Shown: in pieces, positions 44,027-53,197 of the stretch
How the letters are laid out: every line of letters begins with the position of its first letter
Position numbering within the stretch: position 1 is the first letter of the stretch
Assembly (NCBI GenBank): GCA_964391865.1
Contig: CAYMNQ010000006.1
Span: forward strand, 62,001-126,000
Source of the DNA: DASZQL01 sp964391865
Lineage (GTDB): Bacteria; Planctomycetota; Phycisphaerae; Phycisphaerales; UBA1924
DNA: 64,000 nt
Direction: 5' to 3'
Notes under the pieces: generated by a model
Seen by the model: the letters and a program-made list of their open reading frames with translations, nothing else
The model's database searches: none
Told to the model about the DNA's origin: nothing
Made by a program: the position numbers and the translations under genes

Positions 44027-44207
44027 GAATGAGCAATTGTGTGCTTCGGATTGTTTTTGGACTCTGGAAGGGTATTTCGTGCTGGTTTTAGCGCGGAGAG
44101 AGTTCTACCATTGATCCTGTGTCCGAGGAGAGATCGGGACCAGACCGGCGCGGGCCGATGTGTGTCTCGCGGCGAGAAGCCGAGTGCTTAGGTCGCTGGA
44201 GATTCGG

Positions 44208-45812
44208 ATGAGCCGACGCGCGCGTGAGCTTGCGAAGATGGGGTTGATCGACGCGGCAGTGGTGATCGCGGTGACGTGGTGCGCGGTCGGCGCGCCGGTG
44301 GTGCCGCAGCCGCCGACGAATCCCAGCGTGCCGCGGGATCAGGACGATCCGCGCCGTCGGATTGTGATCGGCGAGCCACCACCGCCGGGAGTGGTCGATG
44401 CCGAAGACTTGAAGCCGTTCTTCGACGCCGCTCGGGTGCGTCGAGTCGATGTGATCGGCATCTCGGACTCGAACCAGATCCACCACGGCGTGGGGTGGGA
44501 TCAGGGGTTCAACGTGGCGCTCGCGGAGCGGTTCTCGATGTACGCCACGCCGCTGGTTTCGTGCGCACCATCGAATGGGACGCAGGGATATCTATCAGGT
44601 GCGCTGGTGTTCCCGACCGAGATCCCCGTGCAACAGCCAGTGCCGTTGGTGTTCACGAATTTTTGGAACTCGATCCCTGCCGTCACTCCGTCGGGGATTG
44701 GAAATCTCGCGGCGGGCGTCTCGTTCGGGCCGTCGCTGGCGGGGGTCGCAATCGCGGCGAACTCTCCGATCGGCGTGACCGGGCCGCTGCGGTTCACGTT
44801 CAGTTACGGCGCGTACCCTACGCCCGGCGGCGGGTTCCGCCCGCAGTTCCGCTACAACGGGCCGAATTCCTACGGCGGCTGGCAGCAGGGCGATTGGGTG
44901 AGTTCGTTCAACCCCGCCAGCCACGAGATGCGCACGGCGACATTCGATATCCCCGCGGGCGACCGCGGCGGGAACGATGTGTACGCGGGCTATACGCGCC
45001 CGGCGAGCGAGCCGATGCTCGGGCCGATCTTCCTTGGGCTGATGCGCGCGGAGAACCGCGATCGGACGGTCGGCGTGTCGTACTCGACGCTGATCTACGA
45101 CGCGGGCGAAGGGCTGCGCACGATGGCGTCGCGGCTCATCAACATGCCGACGAGCCAGCTTCAATACTACTTTACGGAAGTGACCCGTCAGCAGAACTCG
45201 CCGAGCAAGATGGTGTTGGTGTGCATCAACTCCGGGTTCAACGATCCGAACGAGACGCTCTCGTCGATCGGGCCGGCGCAGATCAACGATTCCTTCAGCG
45301 GGGAGTCCTACGCGGACAACCTATTGGCTCTGAAGAATCGGATCACGCAGGCGTGGGTTGCGTGCGGATACGACGTTTCAGGGCTGTATTTCCTGGTGTT
45401 CCCGTCGCACCCGCCGCCTGTGTTCCACTTCGCTCACTATCTGACGCCGTACCGGCAGGCGGCGGCTCAGTTCGCCGCGCAGCACCCGCGCATCGCGAGT
45501 GTTGATTTCGATCGGCTCATTACGTGGGAGCAGATGGCGGGTAACAATTGGTACTACTTCAGCACGATCGACACGTACCACCTAAGTACCGCCGGGTACG
45601 AGGGGATGTCCGGGCTGCTCTTCAATGCGCTGCTGGGGCCGGTCGTCGCGGGCGACGTGACGGGCGACTCTCGCGTGGGCCTTGAGGATGTCGCGGAGAT
45701 CGTCTCGCACTGGGGCGAATCGACCGGCGCGTGGATGAGCGGCGACGCGGACGGTGACGGGATTGTCACGCTCGCGGACCTCGCCCGCGTCATCGACCAC
45801 TTCGGGCGCTGA
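44208..45812 (+). CDS. Secreted SGNH-hydrolase-like protein with dockerin-like tail
   Basis: A 534-residue protein with an N-terminal signal-like segment (GLIDAAVVIAVTWCAVGAPV). The body has SGNH/GDSL features: VIGISDSNQIHHGVGWDQG as block I and DTYHLSTAGYEGM with the DxxH pair of block V. The C-terminal 60 residues carry two Ca-binding loops, GDVTGDSRVGLEDV and GDADGDGIVTLADL, ending VIDHFGR, a tail frequent on secreted planctomycete proteins. SGNH enzymes remove acyl groups from lipids or polysaccharides. GGAG precedes ATG 44208. Confidence 0.75.
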   Translation: MSRRARELAKMGLIDAAVVIAVTWCAVGAPVVPQPPTNPSVPRDQDDPRRRIVIGEPPPPGVVDAEDLKPFFDAARVRRVDVIGISDSNQIHHGVGWDQGFNVALAERFSMYATPLVSCAPSNGTQGYLSGALVFPTEIPVQQPVPLVFTNFWNSIPAVTPSGIGNLAAGVSFGPSLAGVAIAANSPIGVTGPLRFTFSYGAYPTPGGGFRPQFRYNGPNSYGGWQQGDWVSSFNPASHEMRTATFDIPAGDRGGNDVYAGYTRPASEPMLGPIFLGLMRAENRDRTVGVSYSTLIYDAGEGLRTMASRLINMPTSQLQYYFTEVTRQQNSPSKMVLVCINSGFNDPNETLSSIGPAQINDSFSGESYADNLLALKNRITQAWVACGYDVSGLYFLVFPSHPPPVFHFAHYLTPYRQAAAQFAAQHPRIASVDFDRLITWEQMAGNNWYYFSTIDTYHLSTAGYEGMSGLLFNALLGPVVAGDVTGDSRVGLEDVAEIVSHWGESTGAWMSGDADGDGIVTLADLARVIDHFGR

Positions 45813-45818
45813 ACCCGC

Positions 45819-46919
45819 TCAAGCGGCGCCGGTGCTGGGGTGAGCGCCGAGTGCGAGGCCGTCGAACGCGCCGATCACGAACCGGTGGTGCGCCAGCCCG
45901 GCGATCATGGCGGCGTTATCGAGGCAGTAGGGCATCGCGGGCAGGAAGAGCTGCACGCCGCGCTCTGCGGCGAAGCGATGTAACTCCGCGCGCAGGCGGG
46001 AGTTCGCGCTCACCCCCCCGCCGATGAGGAGCGAGCGGATGGGCGGGCCGCCGCGAGGTTGGTCGAGCGCGCGGGCGAGCTTCAGCATCACCGCGCCGAC
46101 GGCGGCGCGCTGGAACGACGCGGCGACATCCGGGTAGCGCGCCGGGTCGAGCGGCACGCGCGGCACGGGGGCGCTCGCGCGGTCGGCGCGACGGGAGGGT
46201 TCCTGCGGCACACCCCGCACGGCGTAGAGCACGGCGGTCTTTAGGCCGCTGAAGGAGAAATCGAGCGAGTCGGGGGAGAGGCGCGAGATGGGGAAGTCGA
46301 AGGCGCGATCGTTGCCGCCGGGCGCGAGGCGGTCGAGCGCTGGGCCGCCGGGGTGAGGGAGCGAGAGGATGGTGGCGGCTTTGTCGTACGCCTCTCCCAC
46401 GGCGTCGTCGATGGTGGAGCCGAGGCGTTTGAGGTGCAACGGTGACTCGAGCCGGTAAAGGGCGGTGTGCCCGCCCGAGACGACGAGCCCGAGCGCGGGG
46501 AAGTGGGGGGAGAGGTCGGCGCCGCCCATTGCCGGCGACGCAGAAAGGAAGCCGGCGTACAGGTGCGCCTGCACATGGTCGATGCCGATCAGCGGCTTGC
46601 CCAGCGACCACGCGAGCGCCTTCGCGGCGCTGACAGCGATGAGCAGCGAGCCGATGAGACCCGGGCGGTGACCCACGGCGACCGCGTTGATGTCGGCGAG
46701 CGTTACGCCCGCGTCGGCGAGCGCGCGCCGGATCACTGGCAGCATCCGTTCGACGTGCGCGCGGCTGGCGATCTCGGGCACCACCCCCGCGTACTCCGCG
46801 TGAAGGTCGTACTGAGACGCGATGACGTTCGACAGCACCTCACGCCCGCCGCGCACGACGGCGGCGGCGGTCTCGTCGCAGGAGGATTCAAGGCCCAAGT
46901 TCAAAGAAGAATTCACCAC
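45819..46919 (-). CDS. tsaD: tRNA N6-adenosine threonylcarbamoyltransferase TsaD
   Basis: A 366-residue enzyme that attaches the threonylcarbamoyl group to A37 of ANN-decoding tRNAs. Family motifs: LGLESSCDETAAAVV at the start, EIASRAHVERMLPVI, GHRPGLIGSLL, LVVSGGHTALY, GEAYDKAA and LLIGGGVSANSRLR. The start codon is GTG at 46919 or 46916; the usual family N-terminus begins near the LNLGLESS segment, so an even shorter start is possible. The region just upstream is a CACGGAGACACGGAG repeat that may supply the ribosome site. Confidence 0.93.
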   Translation of the reverse strand: MVNSSLNLGLESSCDETAAAVVRGGREVLSNVIASQYDLHAEYAGVVPEIASRAHVERMLPVIRRALADAGVTLADINAVAVGHRPGLIGSLLIAVSAAKALAWSLGKPLIGIDHVQAHLYAGFLSASPAMGGADLSPHFPALGLVVSGGHTALYRLESPLHLKRLGSTIDDAVGEAYDKAATILSLPHPGGPALDRLAPGGNDRAFDFPISRLSPDSLDFSFSGLKTAVLYAVRGVPQEPSRRADRASAPVPRVPLDPARYPDVAASFQRAAVGAVMLKLARALDQPRGGPPIRSLLIGGGVSANSRLRAELHRFAAERGVQLFLPAMPYCLDNAAMIAGLAHHRFVIGAFDGLALGAHPSTGAA

Positions 46920-46955
46920 GGAGACACGGAGGGCACCGAGACGAGTGCGGAGAAG
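46914..46955. repeat. CACGGAGACACGGAGGGCAC repeat at the tsaD start
   Basis: Plus strand CACCACGGAGACACGGAGGG then CACCGAGACGAGTGCGGAGA. It is made of imperfect copies of CACGGAG and overlaps the start codons of tsaD. Confidence 0.65.
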
Positions 46956-46982
46956 GGTTCTTGTCTGAAGAGGACTGTGCGC

Positions 46983-48722
46983 TCAGGGCTTTGATTCAGG
47001 CTTCGTCGCTGATTCCGGGGTGGGTGATGGCTTTTCGAGCGGCGCGCCTTCGAGCCAGCGGGCGAGGTCCGGGCCGGTGATATTGAGCGTGACGATGGCG
47101 TTGCCCTTCGCATCGGCGATGGTCATCGTGCCGCCGTTGACGTCGGCGTTGTCGGGGAGGAGCGAAGGCGGGATCGCGACGACGGCTTCATCGGTGTTCG
47201 CGGTCAGCGCGTTGATTCGGCGTTCGACGCGGTCGAGCTCGCGCGAGAGGAAACGGTAGCGCTGCTCTTCGAGTTTCAACTCGGCCGTTTCGATCGCGCC
47301 GACGGGCGCATCCTGTCCTTGTGGCTCCCACTTCCCGGTGGAGAGCTTAGATTTGATCGCGCTCACCGCCGCCGAAAGCTGCGGATCTTTCAGGTGATCA
47401 AGGATCCACTTCGGGTCGCCCCAGCAGCACTGATCGCTGCCCGGTTCGTGCTTGCGGATGACTTCCTCTTCGCGGCGGATGCGGAGCATCTCACGGTACT
47501 GCTCGTTCGTCATCGGGACGTAGAAGCCGGGGGAGGGATCGACGCCCCATTCGGCGGAATCATCGGAGCGCTGGATGCAGCGCCCGGAAGGGAGGTAGTA
47601 GTACTGCTCGGTGATCTTCAGTTGCCCCGCGCCGAGCGGCAGGCGGTGGATGTTCTGGACGATGCCCTTGCCGAAGGTGCGCTCGCCGAGGACGATGGCG
47701 CGCTCGTTATCCAGGAGCGCGCCGCTGGTGACCTCGCTCGCGGAGGCGCTTCCGCGGTTCACGACGACCACGAGGGGAAAGTCAGGGAGGGTGGCGTCGT
47801 CGCGTGCGAAGACCTTCTCTTCTTCCACCGCGCGCCCGCGCGTCGAGACGATCAGACCTTCCTTGAGGAACAGGTCCGCCATCTGGATGGCGGCGACGAG
47901 CGCCCCCCCGCCGTTGAAGCGGAGGTCGAGGATCATCCCGGTGAGCCCTTGATCGACGAGTTCGCGGCAGGCTTTCTCGAGTTCAGGGATGGTGCCGCCG
48001 GTGAACTGCGTGACGCGGATGTACGCGATCTTCGACTCCGGATCGATAAAGTACGTCCACTGATCGCCCACGCGGTGGATGCCCTTCACGGTGGAGGTGA
48101 TGATGCGCTGGCGGACGATGGTCATGTCGAAGCGGATGTTGCCGGGCTTCGGGCCGGGGGCTTCGCCCTGCGCGTCGGGGACGCCGGCTGGTTTGGCGCC
48201 GGCGGGCATCGTGGTGCCGGTGCGCTCGATGGTGATGATGACTTCGGAGCCGGGCTCGCCGGTGAGTTTGTCGACGACCTGATCGACCGCCTGCTTGTAC
48301 GTCGTGAGCCCGTTGACCGCAACGATGAGGTCGTCCGCCTCGATGCCGGCTTTGTACGCGGGGGAATCTTCGAGCGGGCTGACGATCTTGATGAAGTCGT
48401 CTTCATTCTGGACCTGCGCGCCGATGCCGACGAACTCCCCGCGGATGTTCTTGTCGAATTCGCCCGCGTCGGCGGGAGGAATGAACTCCGTGTAGGGATC
48501 GTCGAGGGACTCGATCATGCCCTTGATCGCGCCGTCCTGGAGTTTCTTCGCGTCGGTGTCCTTGTAGAAGCGGTTGTTGATGAGCGCGTAGATGTCGACC
48601 AGCGGGTCGAAAACGGCGAAATCGCTCGTCCGCTCGCGGGCCTGCAGCGGCAGGCGGACCAGCAGCACGACCAGCACGAACGCGAGCAGCATCGACGGGA
48701 GCAGCAGCGTCTTGTTCTTCAC
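46983..48722 (-). CDS. S41-family carboxyl-terminal processing protease
   Basis: A 579-residue protease with an N-terminal membrane anchor (LLLPSMLLAFVLVVLLVRL). A PDZ domain follows (VGIGAQVQNEDDF, then SPAYKAGIEADDLIVAVNGL) and the S41 core: ILDLRFNGGGALVAAIQMAD, nucleophile Ser in NRGSASASEVTSGAL, Lys in GERTFGKGIVQ. The C-terminal 150 residues are helical and charged, with no family. CtpA-like enzymes cleave envelope proteins near their C-terminus. The GTG at 48722 has GGAGG five bases before it. Confidence 0.88.
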   Translation of the reverse strand: MKNKTLLLPSMLLAFVLVVLLVRLPLQARERTSDFAVFDPLVDIYALINNRFYKDTDAKKLQDGAIKGMIESLDDPYTEFIPPADAGEFDKNIRGEFVGIGAQVQNEDDFIKIVSPLEDSPAYKAGIEADDLIVAVNGLTTYKQAVDQVVDKLTGEPGSEVIITIERTGTTMPAGAKPAGVPDAQGEAPGPKPGNIRFDMTIVRQRIITSTVKGIHRVGDQWTYFIDPESKIAYIRVTQFTGGTIPELEKACRELVDQGLTGMILDLRFNGGGALVAAIQMADLFLKEGLIVSTRGRAVEEEKVFARDDATLPDFPLVVVVNRGSASASEVTSGALLDNERAIVLGERTFGKGIVQNIHRLPLGAGQLKITEQYYYLPSGRCIQRSDDSAEWGVDPSPGFYVPMTNEQYREMLRIRREEEVIRKHEPGSDQCCWGDPKWILDHLKDPQLSAAVSAIKSKLSTGKWEPQGQDAPVGAIETAELKLEEQRYRFLSRELDRVERRINALTANTDEAVVAIPPSLLPDNADVNGGTMTIADAKGNAIVTLNITGPDLARWLEGAPLEKPSPTPESATKPESKP

Positions 48723-49023
48723 GGGGGCCTCCGCAGGAGTCGGGAATCCGATGCAGATCGTAGCGGCTCGGCGGGCGGGGGATGCGGGGATCAGTCGGAA
48801 GGGCGGAAGTCGGAAGGCGGACGGCGGAAGAGGAGGAACTTGCCACGGATGGACAAGGATTGACACTGATGAAGAGGGGGAGGAGAAGAAATTGGTATAG
48901 GGTGGCTGCGATGGTGCCGAGCGCTGGCGGCTATAGTTCACGCTCGAACGGTGACGCCGACTTGATCGATCCGCACCGACATCGCACATCCGACTGTCTT
49001 TCCCGCAAGCCGCACCCCGCACC
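48723..49023. other. Divergent promoter region containing two repeat types
   Basis: 301 bases between the S41 protease and hflX. It holds a GGAAGTC-type repeat (CGGAAGGGCGGAAGTCGGAA, near 48798) and a CCACGGATGGACAAGGATTG word (from 48843) followed by GACACTGATGAAGAG. No gene supported. Confidence 0.55.
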
Positions 49024-50379
49024 ATGGCCGTCCCTAAAGAACGCACCGATATCAAGATCACGCAGGAGCGGGCGGTGCTCGCCGCCGTGCACTTGCCGGA
49101 CAGCCGGTTCGACGCGCGCGACCCGCTGGGGGAGTTGCGCTCGCTGGCGGAGACGGCTGGCGCGACGGTGGTGGGGGAGATCACTCAGAACAAGCAGCGC
49201 CCCGACGCGGGCAGCTACATGGGCGTGGGCAAGCTCGACGAGCTCAAGCTGATGTGCGAGGAGCTCAACGCGGGGCTGGTGATCTTCGATCACGAGTTGT
49301 CGCCCAGCCAGATCGGCAATATCGAAGAGGCAATCGGGCGCAAGGTGATCGATCGGTCGGAGTTGATCCTTGACATCTTCGCCGGTCGCGCCACGACGCA
49401 TGAAGCGAAGCTGCAGGTGGAACTCGCGCAGCTCGAGTACACCTATCCGCGTCTGAAGGCGATGTGGGATCACCTCGAGCGGATTGTGGGCGCGGGCGGG
49501 ATCGGCGGCATCGGCACGCGCGGGCCGGGCGAGCAGCAGCTCGAAATCGACCGGCGGCTCGTCCAGGCCCGCGCCACGCAGCTCCGCCGCGAGCTGCACG
49601 AGATCCAGGAGCGCAAGGGACGCGAGGTGCGGGCGCGCAATCTCGACCACTTCACCGTGGGCATCGTGGGCTACACCAACGCGGGCAAGAGCACGCTGTT
49701 CAACGGGCTGACCGCTGGCGGCGCGTTCGCCAACGATCAGTTGTTCGCCACGCTGGTCACGCGCACGCGCGACTGGAACCTCGGCGGCGGGCTGACGGTG
49801 ATGCTGTCGGACACCGTCGGGTTCGTGCGCGACCTGCCGCACAAGCTGGTCGCCAGCTTCAAAGCCACGCTCGAGGAAGCGACGCACGCCCAGCTGTTGC
49901 TGATCGTCCTCGACGCCTCCGACCCGGCGGCGGAACTGCAGTACGAGACCGTGCAGGAGACGCTGAACGAGCTCTTCGAATCCACGCGCGACGCGGAAGA
50001 AGACGCGGGGCGCGAGTGGTGCCCGCCGATGCAGATCCTGCTGCTGAACAAGGCGGACAAGCTCGACGACAACGCGTCGCTGCTGGTGTGGCAGAACAAG
50101 GTGCCGGGGTCGCTCGCGTTCTGCGCCGCGCATCCGGGCGGCACGGGGCACGCGGAACTGACGGAACGCGTGCGCGAGCTGGCGCGCGGGCCGGTGCGCG
50201 AGCTGGTGCTGACGCTGCCGCTCTCCGAATCGAAAGCGATCTCCAGGATTGAGCGGCAGGCGGAGGTGCTCGACCGCGACTACGACAACGGCTCAGTGCG
50301 GCTGCGCGCCCGCATCGGCGAGCGGCAGCTCGAACGTCTCCGCGCCAGCGGCGCGCGGATGACCACGGTTGAGGTGTGA
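49024..50379 (+). CDS. hflX: Ribosome-associated GTPase HflX
   Basis: A 451-residue GTPase. The HflX N-terminal domain (VLAAVHLPDSRFDARDPLGE, then GSYMGVGKLDELK), the linker with GIGTRGPGEQQLEIDRR, G1 GYTNAGKST near residue 216, G3 SDTVGFVRDLPH and G4 NKAD are intact. HflX splits stalled or heat-stressed 70S ribosomes. Length and order are standard. It converges with the YVTN gene, 32 bases apart. Confidence 0.95.
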   Translation: MAVPKERTDIKITQERAVLAAVHLPDSRFDARDPLGELRSLAETAGATVVGEITQNKQRPDAGSYMGVGKLDELKLMCEELNAGLVIFDHELSPSQIGNIEEAIGRKVIDRSELILDIFAGRATTHEAKLQVELAQLEYTYPRLKAMWDHLERIVGAGGIGGIGTRGPGEQQLEIDRRLVQARATQLRRELHEIQERKGREVRARNLDHFTVGIVGYTNAGKSTLFNGLTAGGAFANDQLFATLVTRTRDWNLGGGLTVMLSDTVGFVRDLPHKLVASFKATLEEATHAQLLLIVLDASDPAAELQYETVQETLNELFESTRDAEEDAGREWCPPMQILLLNKADKLDDNASLLVWQNKVPGSLAFCAAHPGGTGHAELTERVRELARGPVRELVLTLPLSESKAISRIERQAEVLDRDYDNGSVRLRARIGERQLERLRASGARMTTVEV

Positions 50380-50411
50380 ACGGCGCGGCTGTCTCGCGGG
50401 CGATTGAAGCG

Positions 50412-51449
50412 TTAGGCACCCGCGGGGACGATCGCCAACCCGTCCGGCGCGACACCCGTCTTGAGCCAGCGGACCACGCGCTTCTCGGCCAGATCGATCG
50501 ACGCCACCTGGCTCGTCCGTGCCAGCGAGACGAACGCCCATCGCGAATCGGGCGAGACGGCGCAGCCGATGGGGATGGGGCTGTCACCGAAATCGGACGG
50601 CGCGGGGGCGGGTTGCACGCCCGGTTCATTGAGCGCGATCCGCGCGGTGCGCTCGCGCGTGATGGCGTCGAAGATGACCAGCCCGCCGTCCTGCGCCGCG
50701 GTGACGAGCGCGTGCTTGCCGTCGCGCGTAAACGTAACGCGGATGGGGAACCCCGGGCAGTTGATGGTGGCGGCAGGCTCGTAAGTCTTCGTGTTCACGA
50801 CTGTGATGGTTCCCGCGACATTGTTCGCCACCCACACTTCCTTCCCGTCGGGCGAGACGTCGAGCCCCTCGGCCCCCTTGCCGCAGGTGATGGTGCGGAT
50901 CGATTTCTTCTCCGCGATTTCGATCACGCTGAGCGTTCCCGAGTGGACGTTCGATGCGTAGGCGCGCGTCGCGTCGGGTGAGAGCGCCACCATGTGCGTG
51001 CCCTGCTGGTCGGTGCTGATCGAGTGTTCGACCTTGCCCGTATCGATGTTGACGATGAGGACCGCTTCGCGCACTTCCGCGGTGACGAGCAGGCGCACGC
51101 CGCCGGGGAGAAACGCCAGCCCGTGCGGGCGCGCCGGGTCGCCGAGGTCAATGACGCGCGGCTCGGCGTTGCCGCGCAGGTCGATGACGCTGAGGGTGGA
51201 GCCGGGCTTCATCGCGCCGTAATTGCTGACCACGGCCCGCGCGCCGTCGGGGGTGATGACGACCTCGTGCGGGCCGTGGCCGGTCTCAAATCTGCGCTCG
51301 TGCTCGACGGCGCCCGGCGCGAAGATCAGGCCGGTGCCCTCGCTCTTGTTCAGCACGACCACCCGGGGCTCCGGCGCGCCGAGCGCAATGCATGCTGGGC
51401 AAAGTGAAATCAGAAACGTCGCGCGACGGACGACCACGCCGATGGTCAT
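50412..51449 (-). CDS. YVTN-type beta-propeller protein
   Basis: A 345-residue protein with a signal-like N-terminus (VVVRRATFLISLCPACIALG). Seven repeated blades of the YVTN kind are visible, for example HGPHEVVITPDGARAVVSNY, VALSPDATRAYASNVHSGTL and GLDVSPDGKEVWVANNVAGT. Such propellers bind partners or act in surface or redox proteins; specific role unknown. ATG at 51449 follows AGAGGTG. Confidence 0.8.
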   Translation of the reverse strand: MTIGVVVRRATFLISLCPACIALGAPEPRVVVLNKSEGTGLIFAPGAVEHERRFETGHGPHEVVITPDGARAVVSNYGAMKPGSTLSVIDLRGNAEPRVIDLGDPARPHGLAFLPGGVRLLVTAEVREAVLIVNIDTGKVEHSISTDQQGTHMVALSPDATRAYASNVHSGTLSVIEIAEKKSIRTITCGKGAEGLDVSPDGKEVWVANNVAGTITVVNTKTYEPAATINCPGFPIRVTFTRDGKHALVTAAQDGGLVIFDAITRERTARIALNEPGVQPAPAPSDFGDSPIPIGCAVSPDSRWAFVSLARTSQVASIDLAEKRVVRWLKTGVAPDGLAIVPAGA

Positions 51450-51625
51450 GAATCACCTCTGGATGAGCCCCACGCGCCAAATTGAAGCCCGACAGCCGAC
51501 GCCGGACCGGCTGGCTCTACCGCCGACCAAGGGCCGGGTTGCGGATGGCGGGGCGGCCCGCGGTTTGAATGGCGTTGCGGAGGTGGACAAGACCCGCTTC
51601 GGCGCAGATAATCCTTCCCCTTGCC

Positions 51626-51698
51626 GCCACCTTAGCTCAGCTGGTAGAGCGGAGCTTTCGTAAAGCTCAGGTCCGGGGTTCGAGTCCCCGAGGTGGCT
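51626..51698 (+). tRNA. tRNA-Thr (anticodon CGT)
   Basis: A 73-base cloverleaf: acceptor GCCACCT/AGGTGGC, anticodon stem GAGCT/AGCTC with loop TTCGTAA (CGT), T arm CGGGG-TTCGAGT-CCCCG, discriminator T. Confidence 0.95.
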
Positions 51699-51801
51699 TT
51701 CGGCGAACCTCCCGAATTCCTCCATGGGCAGTGAGGGAATTCGAGCCGAGGATCGCTCCAATTCAAGCGTCGCCCGCTCAGGCGGAGAGCGCCCGATCGC
51801 A

Positions 51802-53145
51802 TCACTCGCGATGGGTTGGCTCGTCGCGCGCGTCGAGTTCCTCCGCGACCTCCGGCATCGCGCGGTCGGGGATGTGATTGAACGCGATCCGGGTCGGGGC
51901 GGAGTCCCTCGCCGCGTGCATGGACGCGAAGTAGATGCTGTTGCGCCCGAGCTTCGCGTTGATCCGGTCGATCGCCGGGCCGAGTCGGCGCGTCCGCCGC
52001 GCTTCTTCGAAGAGCGCGCCGGTGGCGAAGCCCTTCGGCACGAGATCGGCCAGCGCGATCCCCACCCGCAGCGGCGTGCCGCTCGGCCGCTTCGACCACA
52101 GCTTCAGCAATTCCTGCAGCAGAACCAGCGAGTCGTCCGTCTCGGGGAGCGCGACGTCGGCGGACCACGAGCGGCGGCCGAGCACCGCCTGCGACTCGCC
52201 ATGCCTGAGCGTCTTCCGCCGCTCGGCCTCGCTTCCGAGCGGGGCTCGCCGCGAAAAATCTCGATCGAGGAACCTGATCGACAGCACCAGCCGGCGCGTG
52301 CAGTACCCGCCGAAGCGGAGGCGCGTTGTGCCCTTTGCGAGCAGGCGCACCGCGACGGCCCGCGCGCCCTCTTCGTTCCGCTTGTCGGGTGGCAGCACGT
52401 GCTGGTGCCCGAAGGAACTGCGGCTGGTCTTCGGCTCGGCGATGTCCTCGCCGCGCATCGCGCGCCACATGAAATCGCCCCACACGCTGCCCCACACTTT
52501 AATGAGGTCCGTTCGTGAGTACGCCGTCAGTTGGTTGACGCTGGTTATCCCCTGCGCCGCGAGGCGTTTGTTCATCCGTGGCCCGATGCCCGGAAAGTCC
52601 ATCAACTGGAGCGAGTGCAGACGCTGCGGCAATTCGTGCTCTTCGATGACCACCAGCCCGTCGGGCTTCATCATGTCGCTCGCGATCTTCGCCAGCCACC
52701 GGTTCGGCGCGATACCCACTGAGCAGCGGATGCACTCGCCGACCTGTGAGAGGATCGCACGCTTCATCGCCCGCGCGAGTTCGACCGCGTTCTCCCGATC
52801 GCGCTCCTTGCCCAGCAGCCGACACGAGAACTCATCGATCGAATGCACCGCATGCACCGGCAGTACGGTCTCCGCCGCCGCGAGGACTTTGTGATGGAAC
52901 TCGATGTAGTGATTCACGCGCCCCGAGACGCACACCAGCCCTGAGCACATCCGTTTGGCGTCGCGCACGAGCGTGCCGGTCTTGACGCCATGCTGCTTCG
53001 CTTCATAGCTGGCGGCGATGACGGAGGTGCTGTCCGTCAGCATTGGCACGACGGCGACGGGCCTGCCGCGCAGCGACGGGGTGAGCTGCTGCTCGACGGA
53101 TGCGAAGTATGAGTTGAGATCGATGAAGAGGAGGCGCAGCGGCAT
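51802..53145 (-). CDS. Y-family DNA polymerase (DinB/UmuC-like)
   Basis: A 447-residue translesion polymerase. The palm residues are seen in FIDLNSYFASVEQQ (first Asp) and VHSIDEFSCRL (SxDE pair); the finger part YEAKQHGVKTG and the HhH in MDFPGIGPRMNKRLAAQGI are present. The little-finger region is longer than in DinB and no beta-clamp motif was recognised at the C-terminus. Such enzymes copy damaged DNA. The N-terminus MPLRLLFIDLNS differs from DinB and is closer to UmuC/DnaE2-partner types. Confidence 0.85.
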   Translation of the reverse strand: MPLRLLFIDLNSYFASVEQQLTPSLRGRPVAVVPMLTDSTSVIAASYEAKQHGVKTGTLVRDAKRMCSGLVCVSGRVNHYIEFHHKVLAAAETVLPVHAVHSIDEFSCRLLGKERDRENAVELARAMKRAILSQVGECIRCSVGIAPNRWLAKIASDMMKPDGLVVIEEHELPQRLHSLQLMDFPGIGPRMNKRLAAQGITSVNQLTAYSRTDLIKVWGSVWGDFMWRAMRGEDIAEPKTSRSSFGHQHVLPPDKRNEEGARAVAVRLLAKGTTRLRFGGYCTRRLVLSIRFLDRDFSRRAPLGSEAERRKTLRHGESQAVLGRRSWSADVALPETDDSLVLLQELLKLWSKRPSGTPLRVGIALADLVPKGFATGALFEEARRTRRLGPAIDRINAKLGRNSIYFASMHAARDSAPTRIAFNHIPDRAMPEVAEELDARDEPTHRE

Positions 53146-53197
53146 AGTCCACGCGACGGATGTTAGGAATGCGGTGAGGGGTGATTCGAACGGTGCC

